Shown here piece by piece: positions 1 through 6,871 of a DNA stretch of 64,000 nt. Made by a program: the position numbers and the translations under genes. The stretch is from Flavobacterium sp. (GTDB taxonomy: Bacteria > Bacteroidota > Bacteroidia > Flavobacteriales > Flavobacteriaceae), in assembly GCA_016714905.1 (NCBI GenBank), contig JADKBW010000005.1, positions 62,001 to 126,000 of the forward strand. Direction: 5' to 3'. The notes below the pieces were generated by a model, which saw nothing but the letters and a program-made list of their open reading frames with translations, ran no database searches and was not told the origin of the DNA. The stretch's first letter is position 1, and each line of letters begins with the position of its first letter.

Positions 1-150
1 TGAACGCAATTGCGCTTCGCCAAATACGCTCATTTTATCATTGAAAGTGTATTTTAGATTGAGCACATTCCAACTGCCTAAGTCGTTTGATTGCGCCAAC
101 GAACTGGTCGAAATGCAAAGTAATATTGTTGCAATGTACAGTATTCTCAT
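1..150 (-). CDS. Secreted DUF2490-like protein, N-terminal fragment
   Basis: Fifty codons run from an ATG at 150 off the left edge of the window. The first 19 residues form a signal peptide (MRILYIATILLCISTSSLAQ, cleavage expected after LAQ). They are followed by a segment with the pattern LGSWNVLNLKYTFNDK and then FGEAQLR, which resembles the first beta strands of the DUF2490 family of small outer-membrane barrel-like proteins common in Flavobacterium. The family call rests on only about 30 mature residues and is tentative. A -7 promoter box sits 3 bases upstream of the ATG, so the gene is probably transcribed on its own as a leaderless message, not as part of the upstream pentapeptide gene. 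Confidence 0.55.
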   Translation of the reverse strand, partial: MRILYIATILLCISTSSLAQSNDLGSWNVLNLKYTFNDKMSVFGEAQLRS

Positions 151-153
151 TTT

Positions 154-161
154 CAAATCTA
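154..161 (-). promoter_or_regulatory. -7 promoter box (TAGATTTG) for the DUF2490-like gene
   Basis: This matches the Bacteroidetes -7 consensus TAnnTTTG on the minus strand. It overlaps the end of the upstream gene and leaves only 3 bases before the ATG at 150, so the transcript would start at or next to the start codon. No clear -33 TTG is visible. Confidence 0.45.
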
Positions 162-733
162 CTATTCTATTTTAATATCATACTGCTCCAAAAGTCCCAT
201 AATCCCCATTGTCGAAAACTTGGCTTTCTTCATCGGATTCAACTCTGGATTGATTTTGTAATGCAACGCCGTGGTAAAATCGGCACCTGCCAATTGGGTT
301 TTATTAAAAATGGCATTTTCCAAATTGCAATGATCAAACACAGCTTGCGTCAGATTCGTTCCGACGAAAGTCACTTCTTTCATCGAGCAGGAAACAAATT
401 TAGTTTTAGGCATTTTTTTATTGGCAAAAGAGGCGTAATCGAGAATGCAATCTTCAAAATTAACTTGAAACAGGAAGTCCGTACAACTTTGAAATTGAAT
501 ACCCAGCACTTTACAGTTTTTAAAATGTACAGACTGCAAACTCGTATTCCCAACTTGCCACATCGATAAATTACAATCGATAAATTCACAATCTAAAAAG
601 TGTTGTTGGAAAAATCTGAATTGGAGAAATCGCACTGTTTAAAGATACAACCTTCAAATTCTTTATGTTGAATTGAAGCGCCAATCGCCACTACTTTTTC
701 AAAGGTTTTATTGATGTGGAGCAAGTCTTCCAT
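162..733 (-). CDS. Pentapeptide-repeat protein (frameshifted)
   Basis: A protein of about 190 residues with tandem pentapeptide repeats of the A(D/N)LxX type, for example CEFIDCNL, VHFKNCKV, ANFEDCIL-like and AIFNKTQLAGADF. Such repeats form a right-handed quadrilateral beta helix; function varies and cannot be inferred here. The reading frame starts at ATG 733 (MEDLLHINKTFEKVV) and runs into a stop near 598. The rest of the protein continues in another frame to 162. Adding one T to the run of five at 595-599 restores NNTFLDCEF exactly in register with the repeat, so a sequencing deletion is likely. The start overlaps the stop of the DUF6095 gene (TGATG), which implies translational coupling. 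Confidence 0.8.
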
Positions 734-963
734 CAGTCGTCGTTGCTATCAAACAAACAATCTACGATGGTTTTGATGCCCATAAACATCATATAAACGC
801 CGCCCAAACAGAGTGCTATTCCAATCGCCAACACCAAATAATGCCAGGCATTTCCCTTGTTGATAAAAGCATTGTAGATGAGCGTCGGTCCTGACAACAA
901 TAATGGTAATGCCCATGCTAATTTGCCGATGCCTTTGTTTAGTTGTGTTCTGTCGATTCCCAT
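733..963 (-). CDS. DUF6095 family small membrane protein
   Basis: A 76-residue protein with two predicted transmembrane helices (about residues 12-33 and 40-65) separated by a short loop containing NAFINKGNAWHY. The pattern LAWALPLLLSGPTLIYNAFINK is what I recall for DUF6095, a family restricted to flavobacteria and without known function. Its start overlaps the previous gene by 25 bases and its stop overlaps the pentapeptide gene start, so it belongs to the murQ-membrane protein-DUF6095-pentapeptide string. Confidence 0.75.
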   Translation of the reverse strand: MGIDRTQLNKGIGKLAWALPLLLSGPTLIYNAFINKGNAWHYLVLAIGIALCLGGVYMMFMGIKTIVDCLFDSNDD

Positions 964-1238
964 CTTTTGGCTAGTTTATAGTGATACAGCAATGCAAAAA
1001 TAAAACTTCCTACCGCATGAAACGCGATTAGGTACAGGAATAAAAATATTTTTTTTAGTTCCCACGGATCTTGTGCGAAAAAGCGAATACCCGAATACAG
1101 AATTATAAAACTGTAAAGAATTAGGACGATTGTGTTAACTAGGACGTATTGTTTAAATCTTTTCCATTTTCGTAAAATAAATCCGCTAAGAAATCCCAGA
1201 ATCGGAATCAGTGCAACGATGGCGTAGAACAAGTACAT
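939..1238 (-). CDS. Small integral membrane protein, unknown function
   Basis: Ninety-nine residues with three hydrophobic segments (about 2-20, 31-50 and 66-92) and short basic loops (RKWKRFKQY). I do not recognise a named family; such three-helix proteins are common next to murQ in flavobacteria. The ATG at 1238 is chosen over longer in-frame options because it lies one base after the murQ stop and is followed directly by the first membrane helix. The longer reading would run back through the murQ coding region. Function unknown. Confidence 0.65.
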   Translation of the reverse strand: MYLFYAIVALIPILGFLSGFILRKWKRFKQYVLVNTIVLILYSFIILYSGIRFFAQDPWELKKIFLFLYLIAFHAVGSFIFALLYHYKLAKRWESTEHN

Positions 1239-1239
1239 T

Positions 1240-2055
1240 TTAATGTGAATTAAAAGCATCAACCGCTTTTCGAACGCTGCCGTGTTGCTGCAATAAGGCG
1301 GCGGCTTCTTCATACGAAACGCCAATTTCGCCGATAATCATTTTAACACCGCGATCGACGAGTTTGTCGTTGCTGAGTTGCATGTCGACCATTTTGTTGC
1401 CTTTGACTTTCCCGAGTTGAATCATCGTAGCTGTCGATATCATATTGAGTACGAGTTTCTGTGCGGTTCCAGCTTTCATACGGGAACTTCCGGTGACGAA
1501 TTCGGGTCCAACGACTACTTCAATCGGATACTTCGCGGTTTGCGACAATGGACTTCCCATATTGCACGTAATGCAACCTGTAGTGATGTTATTTTCGTTG
1601 CATTTTTCTAATCCACTGATGACATATGGTGTGGTTCCCGACGCAGCAATTCCGATAACCACATCGTTGTTATTGATGTGATGCTCTTGCAAATCTAGCC
1701 AAGCTTGTGTCGTGTTGTCTTCGGCATTTTCGACTGCGCGGCGAATAGCTTTGTCACCGCCGGCGATGATACCATTAACTAAATCGATAGGCACGCCAAA
1801 AGTCGGAGGACATTCGGATGCATCAACAATGCCTAGTCGACCTGAAGTTCCAGCTCCGATATAAAACAAACGGCCACCGAGTTTCATTTTGGCAACAACT
1901 TCTTGCACCAGTTTTTCGATTTGTGGCAGTACTTTCGCAACCGCTACTGGCACAGTTTGGTCTTCTTGGTTGATGTTGGCGAGCAAGTCAGCGACCGACA
2001 TTTTTTCGAGGTCTTCGTATTTGGAAGATTGTTCGGTAGTTTTGATGAAGGACAT
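1240..2055 (-). CDS. murQ: N-acetylmuramic acid 6-phosphate etherase MurQ
   Basis: This 271-residue cytoplasmic SIS-domain enzyme cleaves the lactyl ether of MurNAc-6-phosphate to GlcNAc-6-phosphate and D-lactate during peptidoglycan recycling. Visible signatures are GGRLFYIGAGTSGRLGIVDA, the ASECPPTFG segment, GIAASGTTPYV and FVTGSSRMKAGTAQK, in the family order and at the usual length for MurQ. The start at 2055 (MSFIKTTEQSSKYEDLEKM) is typical; an in-frame extension to 2265 crosses repeat sequence and is rejected. No murP, anmK or nagZ is nearby. Downstream genes follow with a one-base gap, so they are probably co-transcribed. Confidence 0.95.
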   Translation of the reverse strand: MSFIKTTEQSSKYEDLEKMSVADLLANINQEDQTVPVAVAKVLPQIEKLVQEVVAKMKLGGRLFYIGAGTSGRLGIVDASECPPTFGVPIDLVNGIIAGGDKAIRRAVENAEDNTTQAWLDLQEHHINNNDVVIGIAASGTTPYVISGLEKCNENNITTGCITCNMGSPLSQTAKYPIEVVVGPEFVTGSSRMKAGTAQKLVLNMISTATMIQLGKVKGNKMVDMQLSNDKLVDRGVKMIIGEIGVSYEEAAALLQQHGSVRKAVDAFNSH

Positions 2056-2059
2056 GTGG

Positions 2060-2090
2060 TTGTGAGTTGTGAGTTGTAAGTTGTAAGTTG
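2060..2090 (-). repeat. Heptanucleotide tandem array before murQ
   Basis: Plus-strand units are TTGTGAG x2, then TTGTAAG x2, then a partial unit, all in strict period 7. The array ends 4 bases before the murQ start codon. The same period is found at five other places in this window. Confidence 0.75.
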
Positions 2091-2112
2091 TTTCAAAAAT
2101 AGTGTTTTTTGC

Positions 2113-2136
2113 TCGCAAAGTCGCGGAGTCGCAAAG
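2113..2136. repeat. Octanucleotide repeat (TCGCAAAG / TCGCGGAG)
   Basis: Three adjacent 8-base units, TCGCAAAG, TCGCGGAG and TCGCAAAG, lie between murQ and the structured element. Repeats of this wording are frequent between flavobacterial genes as I recall. No function is evident. Confidence 0.6.
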
Positions 2137-2172
2137 TTTTTTGATTTTAAAATGAAGGTGTAATTTATTTCT

Positions 2173-2260
2173 GGGCTGCGTGAGGGATAGCAGTGGAAAT
2201 CCTTTTTTGAGGAACGAAAAAAAGATTGTAACGGATAGCCCGACCCTTGTGGTCACGCCC
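2173..2260 (+). ncRNA. Candidate structured RNA, copy 1 (Flavobacteria-type intergenic element)
   Basis: The element has an outer pairing GCGTGA (2178-2183) with TCACGC (2253-2258) and an inner hairpin CTTTTTT (2202-2208) with AAAAAAG (2218-2224). The inner hairpin is bracketed by GTGGAAATCC on one side and AGATTGTAACGGATAGC on the other. A second element at 44671-44743 has the same plan, GTGGCATCC - hairpin - AGATAAAGCGGACAGC, which argues that it is a family and not chance. The Rfam Flavo-1 motif is a candidate identity but I cannot confirm it. Here it fills the gap between the ZIP gene and murQ, on the strand opposite to both. Confidence 0.45.
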
Positions 2261-2265
2261 AACAA

Positions 2266-2932
2266 TTAAATAAAATACGCCAACAAAATTCCCAAAACAA
2301 TCATCGAGACTTTAGCAATGTTGAATTTGTGGCCTTCGCTGCTTTCGAAAATAATCGTCGATGAAATATGGAATAGGATTCCGATAACTATCGCCGTGAT
2401 TTCGGTGTAATAGTCTTGCAGGAAACCGACTTGATTAGCGACCAAAGTTCCGAGTGGTGTCATGATGGCGAAGGCGAGCATAAAGAAAAGAATCGCTGTT
2501 TTGTTGAGTTGACTTTTTGATAAAAAGGTCGTCAGAATCACCGCGATAGGTAAGTGGTGCACTGATGCCCCACGCTAAATTATGGTGGCGATTTACGGGT
2601 AAACCTTCTAAGAACGCGTGAATACACAAACTGATAAACAACAACCACGGAATTTGAACCATCGTTTCGTGTCCATGTACATGGCCGTGTTCGGCGCCTT
2701 TTGAAAAGAATTCTAAAATAATCTGGAACAAAATACCGACCATGATAAAGATGCCAATGTTGTGAGAATGGCTCTCGTACACTTCTGGCAACAAATGAAC
2801 CACGGTAAGCGACAACAAAAACGACCCGCTAAATGCCAACAGCAATTTGAGGTTTTTTTTGTTTTTGGGTTGGATGAATAAAGCCACGCCGTAACCCATG
2901 AGCACCGATAAAAAAGGCAAAAGATAGTTCAT
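2266..2932 (-). CDS. ZIP family divalent metal transporter (frameshifted)
   Basis: A membrane protein of about 221 residues with roughly eight hydrophobic helices. A histidine-rich cytoplasmic loop (EHGHVHGHE) lies between the third and fourth helices. The family metal site appears as HAFLEG in helix 4 and HHLPIAVIL in helix 5, the ZIP HxxxxG-type motifs, pointing to zinc or a related divalent ion. The frame breaks near 2558-2563, between LAWGIS and HHLPIAV, and a one-base insertion or two-base loss explains it. The start ATG at 2932 overlaps the stop of the methyltransferase gene upstream (TAATG), indicating coupling. Confidence 0.85.
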
Positions 2933-3675
2933 TATTTGAATATCATGATGAGACGTTCGCTATCGGTTTTGTGGAATTTCTTGAGTTTATAATCGCCGAA
3001 AATGTCTAAAAGATAAATGCCCGCTTCAGTCATCAATTCTTGAAAATCCTGCAGCGTAAAAGCGCGCACTTTTTCGGTAAAATGAAATTTTTGACCGTCA
3101 TCTTGAAAGTCGATTTCTTTATAAATATAGCCATCAATATGATAGCGCTTGATGTGAAAATCGATGTTGTCTACCGTTTTGGTTTCTTCCGGAACTAGGT
3201 TAGCGACCACGTTATTGACGTTCATAAAATCGATGACGCCAAAACCATATTCGGTCAGACTTTCTTTGATGGCGATGAGTGTTTTGAGATGGTCGTCGTC
3301 GTTTTCAAAATAGCCGAAGCTGGTGAATAAGTTGAAAATGGCGTCGTATTTTTCGTCGAAGGAATGTCGCATGTCGTGCACTTGAAAATGTAAGGTGGCA
3401 TTCGCATTCTTGTTGGCAATCGCAATACTGTTTTCAGAAAGGTCAACACCTACAACGTCAAAACCCAATTGATTGAGATAGATGGCATGACGTCCTTTTC
3501 CGCAGGCTAAGTCCAATACTTTCGCGTGTTCAGGCAAATTGAGATATTGGGTGAGATTATCCATAAAGATCTGTGCTTCACGGTAATTTCGTTCTTTATA
3601 TAAAATGTGATAATACGGAGAATCAAACCAAGAGGCGAACCAATTTTCTGATGCAGGTTTTTGAGAATTTGACAT
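2932..3675 (-). CDS. Class I SAM-dependent methyltransferase
   Basis: A 247-residue cytoplasmic Rossmann methyltransferase. Motif I is VLDLACGKGRHAIYL (about residues 54-68), followed by the acidic strand VVGVDLS and a motif IV-like DAIFNLFTSFGYF. The family resembles small-molecule methyltransferases (Methyltransf_25 type) and the substrate is unknown. It is placed just upstream of, and overlapping, the ZIP transporter gene and reads away from the divergent RlmL-like gene. Length is normal for the family. Confidence 0.85.
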   Translation of the reverse strand: MSNSQKPASENWFASWFDSPYYHILYKERNYREAQIFMDNLTQYLNLPEHAKVLDLACGKGRHAIYLNQLGFDVVGVDLSENSIAIANKNANATLHFQVHDMRHSFDEKYDAIFNLFTSFGYFENDDDHLKTLIAIKESLTEYGFGVIDFMNVNNVVANLVPEETKTVDNIDFHIKRYHIDGYIYKEIDFQDDGQKFHFTEKVRAFTLQDFQELMTEAGIYLLDIFGDYKLKKFHKTDSERLIMIFK

Positions 3676-3715
3676 TTATTCTATTGCATTGAATTCTGAA
3701 CGCGCAAATTTAGTG

Positions 3716-3723
3716 TATTTTTG
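3716..3723 (+). promoter_or_regulatory. -7 promoter box (TATTTTTG) for the RlmL-like gene
   Basis: This perfect TAnnTTTG box ends 21 bases before ATG 3745. Because the possible TTG start at 3721 lies inside the box, the box decides in favour of the ATG. Confidence 0.6.
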
Positions 3724-3744
3724 CACCGAATACTTGATTTTGAA

Positions 3745-4914
3745 ATGGAAAATAATTTTAAAATGATTGCCAAAACCTTTTTTGGTTTTGAAGAAATACT
3801 CGCTAAAGAACTGAGAATGTTGGGCGCACAGGACGTCGAAGAAGGAGTTCGCATGGTGAGTTTCAAAGGAGACAAAGGATTTATGTATAAGGCGAATTTG
3901 TCATTGCGTACAGCATTGAAGATTTTAAAACCGATTTATTATTTCCGCGCGAACACCGATTTGGCTTTGTATAAAGGGATTTCTGGAATCAAATGGTCGG
4001 ATTATATGAATTCGAATCAGACGTTTGTGATTGATACTACGGTGCATTCCGATTATTTCAAACATTCACAGTTTGTGGCTCAAAAATGCAAGGATGCGAT
4101 TGTTGATCAATTTAGAAATAAAACGGGTCAACGGCCAAGTGTTGATAAAGATTATCCGGATTTGCGCATTAATATTCACATCGATAAGGATCAGGTTTCG
4201 GTCGCTTTAGATACTTCGGGTGTGTCTTTGCACCAACGCGGTTATAAAACGGCAACGAATATTGCGCCGATTAATGAAGTACTTGCCGCGGGAATGATTT
4301 TGCTTTCCGGTTGGGAAGGTCAAGGTGATTTTTTAGATCCAATGTGTGGTAGCGGAACGATCTTGGCGGAAGCGGCAATGATTGCGTGTAATATTCCAGC
4401 CAACATCAACCGAAAAGAATTTGCTTTTGAAAAGTGGAATGATTGGGACAATAATTTGTTCGACCAAATAATGGATTCGCTGCTGAAGAAAGTGCGCGAG
4501 TTTCATTACACCATCAAAGGTTACGATAAAGCGCCAAGTGCTGTTTTGAAAGCGAAAGATAATATCAAAAATGCGAATTTAGAAGAATACATCACGATTC
4601 AAGAGAAGAACTTTTTTGATACGGAAAAAGAGAGTAAAGGTCCATTGCATATGGTTTTTAATCCTCCATATGGCGAGCGATTAGATATTGAAATGGAGCG
4701 GTTTTATCGTGAAATTGGTGATACATTAAAGCAAAATTATCCAGGAACCAACGCCTGGTTTATAACGGCTAATCTAGAAGCTTTGAAGTTTGTAGGTTTG
4801 AAACCGTCCCGAAAAATCAAGTTATTCAACGGAAGTTTGGAAGCGCGGTTGGTGAAGTACGAGATGTATGAAGGTAGCAAGCGCGCGAAGTTTAATTCAA
4901 TTAATAATGACTAA
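3745..4914 (+). CDS. THUMP-domain 23S rRNA guanine-N2 methyltransferase, RlmL N-half type
   Basis: The protein has 389 residues: an N-terminal ferredoxin-like/THUMP RNA-binding region (about 1-160) followed by a methyltransferase domain. Motif I appears as FLDPMCGSGTILAEAAMIA and the catalytic NPPY motif as FNPPYGERL. This matches the first half of Escherichia coli RlmL (G2445 N2 methylation); flavobacteria carry it as a stand-alone protein. The start at 3745 (MENNFKMIAKTFFGFEEI) is supported by the promoter box directly upstream. It diverges from the methyltransferase-ZIP-murQ strand. The exact rRNA site is inferred, not shown. Confidence 0.9.
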   Translation: MENNFKMIAKTFFGFEEILAKELRMLGAQDVEEGVRMVSFKGDKGFMYKANLSLRTALKILKPIYYFRANTDLALYKGISGIKWSDYMNSNQTFVIDTTVHSDYFKHSQFVAQKCKDAIVDQFRNKTGQRPSVDKDYPDLRINIHIDKDQVSVALDTSGVSLHQRGYKTATNIAPINEVLAAGMILLSGWEGQGDFLDPMCGSGTILAEAAMIACNIPANINRKEFAFEKWNDWDNNLFDQIMDSLLKKVREFHYTIKGYDKAPSAVLKAKDNIKNANLEEYITIQEKNFFDTEKESKGPLHMVFNPPYGERLDIEMERFYREIGDTLKQNYPGTNAWFITANLEALKFVGLKPSRKIKLFNGSLEARLVKYEMYEGSKRAKFNSINND

Positions 4915-4930
4915 TTAACAATTAATATTT

Positions 4931-5167
4931 ATGACAAAATTGCAATTGAGGGCTTTTCTATTACAACTTCTTTGTTTCGGAATCCTATTTATCGGATTTC
5001 GTTTTCTTATTGACAAATACACGAACCTCTATGGTTTCTGGATTCCAGTTACGGCTTTCGTGGTTGGCACTTTATTGTCACCACAATTTCAAGCTGTCAA
5101 AACCAATGATGGTGAAAAGTTGTTTATGAAATGGATTTTTATGAAAGGCGTGAAAGTGATTAAGTAA
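4931..5167 (+). CDS. Small two-helix membrane protein, unknown function
   Basis: Seventy-eight residues with two hydrophobic segments (about 6-25 and 36-52) and a basic tail that includes KLFMKWIFMKG. It starts 16 bases after the RlmL-like gene and is probably in the same transcript. I do not recognise a named family, and no catalytic motif is visible. Its stop overlaps the first unit of the heptanucleotide array that leads into the next gene. Confidence 0.6.
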   Translation: MTKLQLRAFLLQLLCFGILFIGFRFLIDKYTNLYGFWIPVTAFVVGTLLSPQFQAVKTNDGEKLFMKWIFMKGVKVIK

Positions 5168-5221
5168 TTACGAATTACGAATTATGAATTACGAATTACG
5201 AATTATGAATTACGAATTATG
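5166..5221 (+). repeat. Heptanucleotide array (AATTACG / AATTATG, 8 units)
   Basis: Eight perfect period-7 units of AATTACG or AATTATG. The ATG of the last unit (5219-5221) is the start codon of the four-helix-bundle gene. An inverted partner array lies just behind that gene at 5579-5606. Confidence 0.85.
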
Positions 5222-5575
5222 AAGGAGAACGTTATTCAGATTAAGAGTTATGCTTTTGCTGTAAAAATTGTAACAATTTATAAGCATTTGTGTGAGAATA
5301 AAAAAGAATATGTTTTGAGTAAGCAATTGCTTCGCTCTGGCACCTCAATTGGAGCGAATGTGGAAGAAGCTATTGGCGGACAATCTGAAAAAGATTTCTT
5401 TGCTAAACTTACAATTGCATACAAAGAAGCTAGAGAAACTCATTATTGGGTAAGATTATTAACCGACACAGAATTTATAAGTAAAGAAGAAAGTGAAAGT
5501 TTATTATTTGATGTTGATGAGCTATTAAAAATCATAGGTTCCATACAAAAGACATTACGCAATAAAAGTAGCTAG
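5219..5575 (+). CDS. Four helix bundle protein (S23 / 23S rRNA intervening-sequence family)
   Basis: A 118-residue all-helical protein of the S23/four-helix-bundle family (TIGR02436 type). It shows the family core SKQLLRSGTSIGANVEEA, then FFAKLTIAYKEARETHYWVRLL and a final helix in the LLKIIGSIQKTL region. Family members assemble as pentameric helical barrels; the function outside rRNA intervening sequences is not settled. It is a single-gene insertion between inverted heptamer arrays, and its start codon is part of the array. That arrangement suggests a cassette that arrived with or is bounded by the repeats. Confidence 0.9.
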   Translation: MKENVIQIKSYAFAVKIVTIYKHLCENKKEYVLSKQLLRSGTSIGANVEEAIGGQSEKDFFAKLTIAYKEARETHYWVRLLTDTEFISKEESESLLFDVDELLKIIGSIQKTLRNKSS

Positions 5576-5578
5576 ATT

Positions 5579-5606
5579 CGTAATTTTCAATTCGTAATTC
5601 GTAATT
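5579..5606 (-). repeat. Inverted heptanucleotide array (CGTAATT units)
   Basis: CGTAATT occurs three times with one TTCAATT variant in period 7, the reverse complement of the array at 5166-5221. The two arrays bracket the four-helix-bundle gene. Confidence 0.75.
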
Positions 5607-5608
5607 TT

Positions 5609-6349
5609 CTATTTCTTCTTAGCTGGAACAGCCGGAACTACCGATTTCTTTTTGTAAATGGGAATAAAATAAGAAACCGTATAATTAAATCCAGCGCCAA
5701 AGGTCCCATCATAAGTCCTATTGAAACCTGGGATAAAAAGATTATCAAAGTTATCCGGACGTTTGTTCGAAAAGAATTTATTCACACGTAGGCTAAAACC
5801 AACATAAAAATTATTGATTACTTTGGCCTTGACTCCCAATAATACTTCGATCCATTGGGCTGATAGTCTGGTAAATTTTTCTCCAGACTCGATATTTTGC
5901 GGGAATCCAAAGTAAGGATAGCGGTCATAGACTTTATACGAATTCAAAGTTTGGCTAAATGAACTCACACCATAACGCGCACCGATATAAACCAAATTTT
6001 CCATATCTAGCCAGTTTTCGTACAAATTGTAATCAAGACCGACTTTGAAAAAAGTTCCTTTTGTAGTAAAATTAAGTCGCTCGTCATTAACAGTTTTCTC
6101 TTCATTTCCCAACTCGCCAGCGATGTAATATTTTTTTGCCAAACGATAGTCGCCAACCAATTCTAGTCCTTTATAATCTTTTTCGTAGAACGAGCGAGCA
6201 ATCTTCGACAAGTCGGCGCCCACGCGAACTCCATAACGATAGGTTTTGGCGGGAATGCTATCGGTTTTTTTGTCCTGTGCCTTCGTATCTAAAGCGCTAC
6301 ACACCGCGATGAGACTAAAAAGAAATGCTAAGGTGTGTTTCATCTTCAT
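5609..6349 (-). CDS. DUF6048 family secreted, barrel-like protein
   Basis: A 246-residue protein with a signal peptide ending near residue 24 (SALDTKAQ). It is followed by alternating aromatic-rich strands (RYGVRVGADL, YIAGELGN, VYIGARYGVSS, FGAGFNYTVSYFIPI), suggesting an outer-membrane barrel. A short basic tail ends the protein. The rlmD-DUF6452-DUF6048 gene order is, as I recall, conserved in flavobacteria and supports the name. The start overlaps the DUF6452 gene by 35 bases. Function unknown. Confidence 0.75.
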   Translation of the reverse strand: MKMKHTLAFLFSLIAVCSALDTKAQDKKTDSIPAKTYRYGVRVGADLSKIARSFYEKDYKGLELVGDYRLAKKYYIAGELGNEEKTVNDERLNFTTKGTFFKVGLDYNLYENWLDMENLVYIGARYGVSSFSQTLNSYKVYDRYPYFGFPQNIESGEKFTRLSAQWIEVLLGVKAKVINNFYVGFSLRVNKFFSNKRPDNFDNLFIPGFNRTYDGTFGAGFNYTVSYFIPIYKKKSVVPAVPAKKK

Positions 6350-6821
6350 TGTTAATATTAGATTGCAGAACAGTAATATTTTTCATCCACAAACCATCGG
6401 GATTTGTAGCGTCAGTTTGTGTAAATGGGCTCGTTTCACTTAGGGTAAAAAGTGTCTTATAACCGCAGGCTCGAGATACAAATACATTATTTCTCGTATA
6501 ATCGAATTGTAAATTATCAGTATTAATGAAAACAGGATCGCTATTTCCGTAATTCAAAATGAATTGGTATTTGGATAGGTCTTGCGTTAAATTAAGTGGA
6601 ATTTGAACTTTACTAACACCATTAAATACAATTACGGTATTCAAACCTTCTCCAATAATTCCCAAATTAGTGACGTTTTTAGAAAGGGTCGGATTGGTGA
6701 AATCATAAAAATCAATAATCAGTCGCGGTGTTGTGGGTGTCGTTTCAGCGCAGATATCATCTTTTTCACAACCAAAAAACAAGGTTGCAACCAAAAGGAC
6801 GAGTAAACTTATTTTATTCAT
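6315..6821 (-). CDS. DUF6452 family lipoprotein
   Basis: A 168-residue lipoprotein. The signal peptide MNKISLLVLLVATLFFGC ends in a lipobox cysteine at position 18, followed by EKDDIC. The mature part is beta-rich with a conserved-looking CGYKTLFTLSE segment. It lies between rlmD and the DUF6048 gene and overlaps the latter, so the two envelope proteins probably work together. No enzymatic motif was seen. A heptanucleotide array lies 6 bases upstream of the start. Confidence 0.75.
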   Translation of the reverse strand: MNKISLLVLLVATLFFGCEKDDICAETTPTTPRLIIDFYDFTNPTLSKNVTNLGIIGEGLNTVIVFNGVSKVQIPLNLTQDLSKYQFILNYGNSDPVFINTDNLQFDYTRNNVFVSRACGYKTLFTLSETSPFTQTDATNPDGLWMKNITVLQSNINNEDETHLSISF

Positions 6822-6827
6822 AATGCT

Positions 6828-6855
6828 CTTGATTCTTGATTTTTGATTCTTGTCT
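6828..6855 (-). repeat. Heptanucleotide array (CTTGATT units) before the DUF6452 gene
   Basis: Plus-strand units CTTGATT x2, TTTGATT and CTTGTCT follow each other in period 7. The array sits between the rlmD stop and the lipoprotein start codon. Confidence 0.65.
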
Positions 6856-6871
6856 CTTTTTTCTTTTTGTT

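Noticed and set aside
87..635. Open frames on the plus strand opposite the pentapeptide gene
   Set aside because: Composition and lack of any family pattern mark them as antisense shadows of the minus-strand gene.
2056..2265. N-terminal extension of MurQ by 70 codons
   Set aside because: It crosses heptamer and octamer repeats and the structured RNA element, and MurQ homologues start at MSFIKTTEQ.
5166..5221. CRISPR-like array
   Set aside because: The unit is only 7 bases with no spacers, and no cas gene is in the window.
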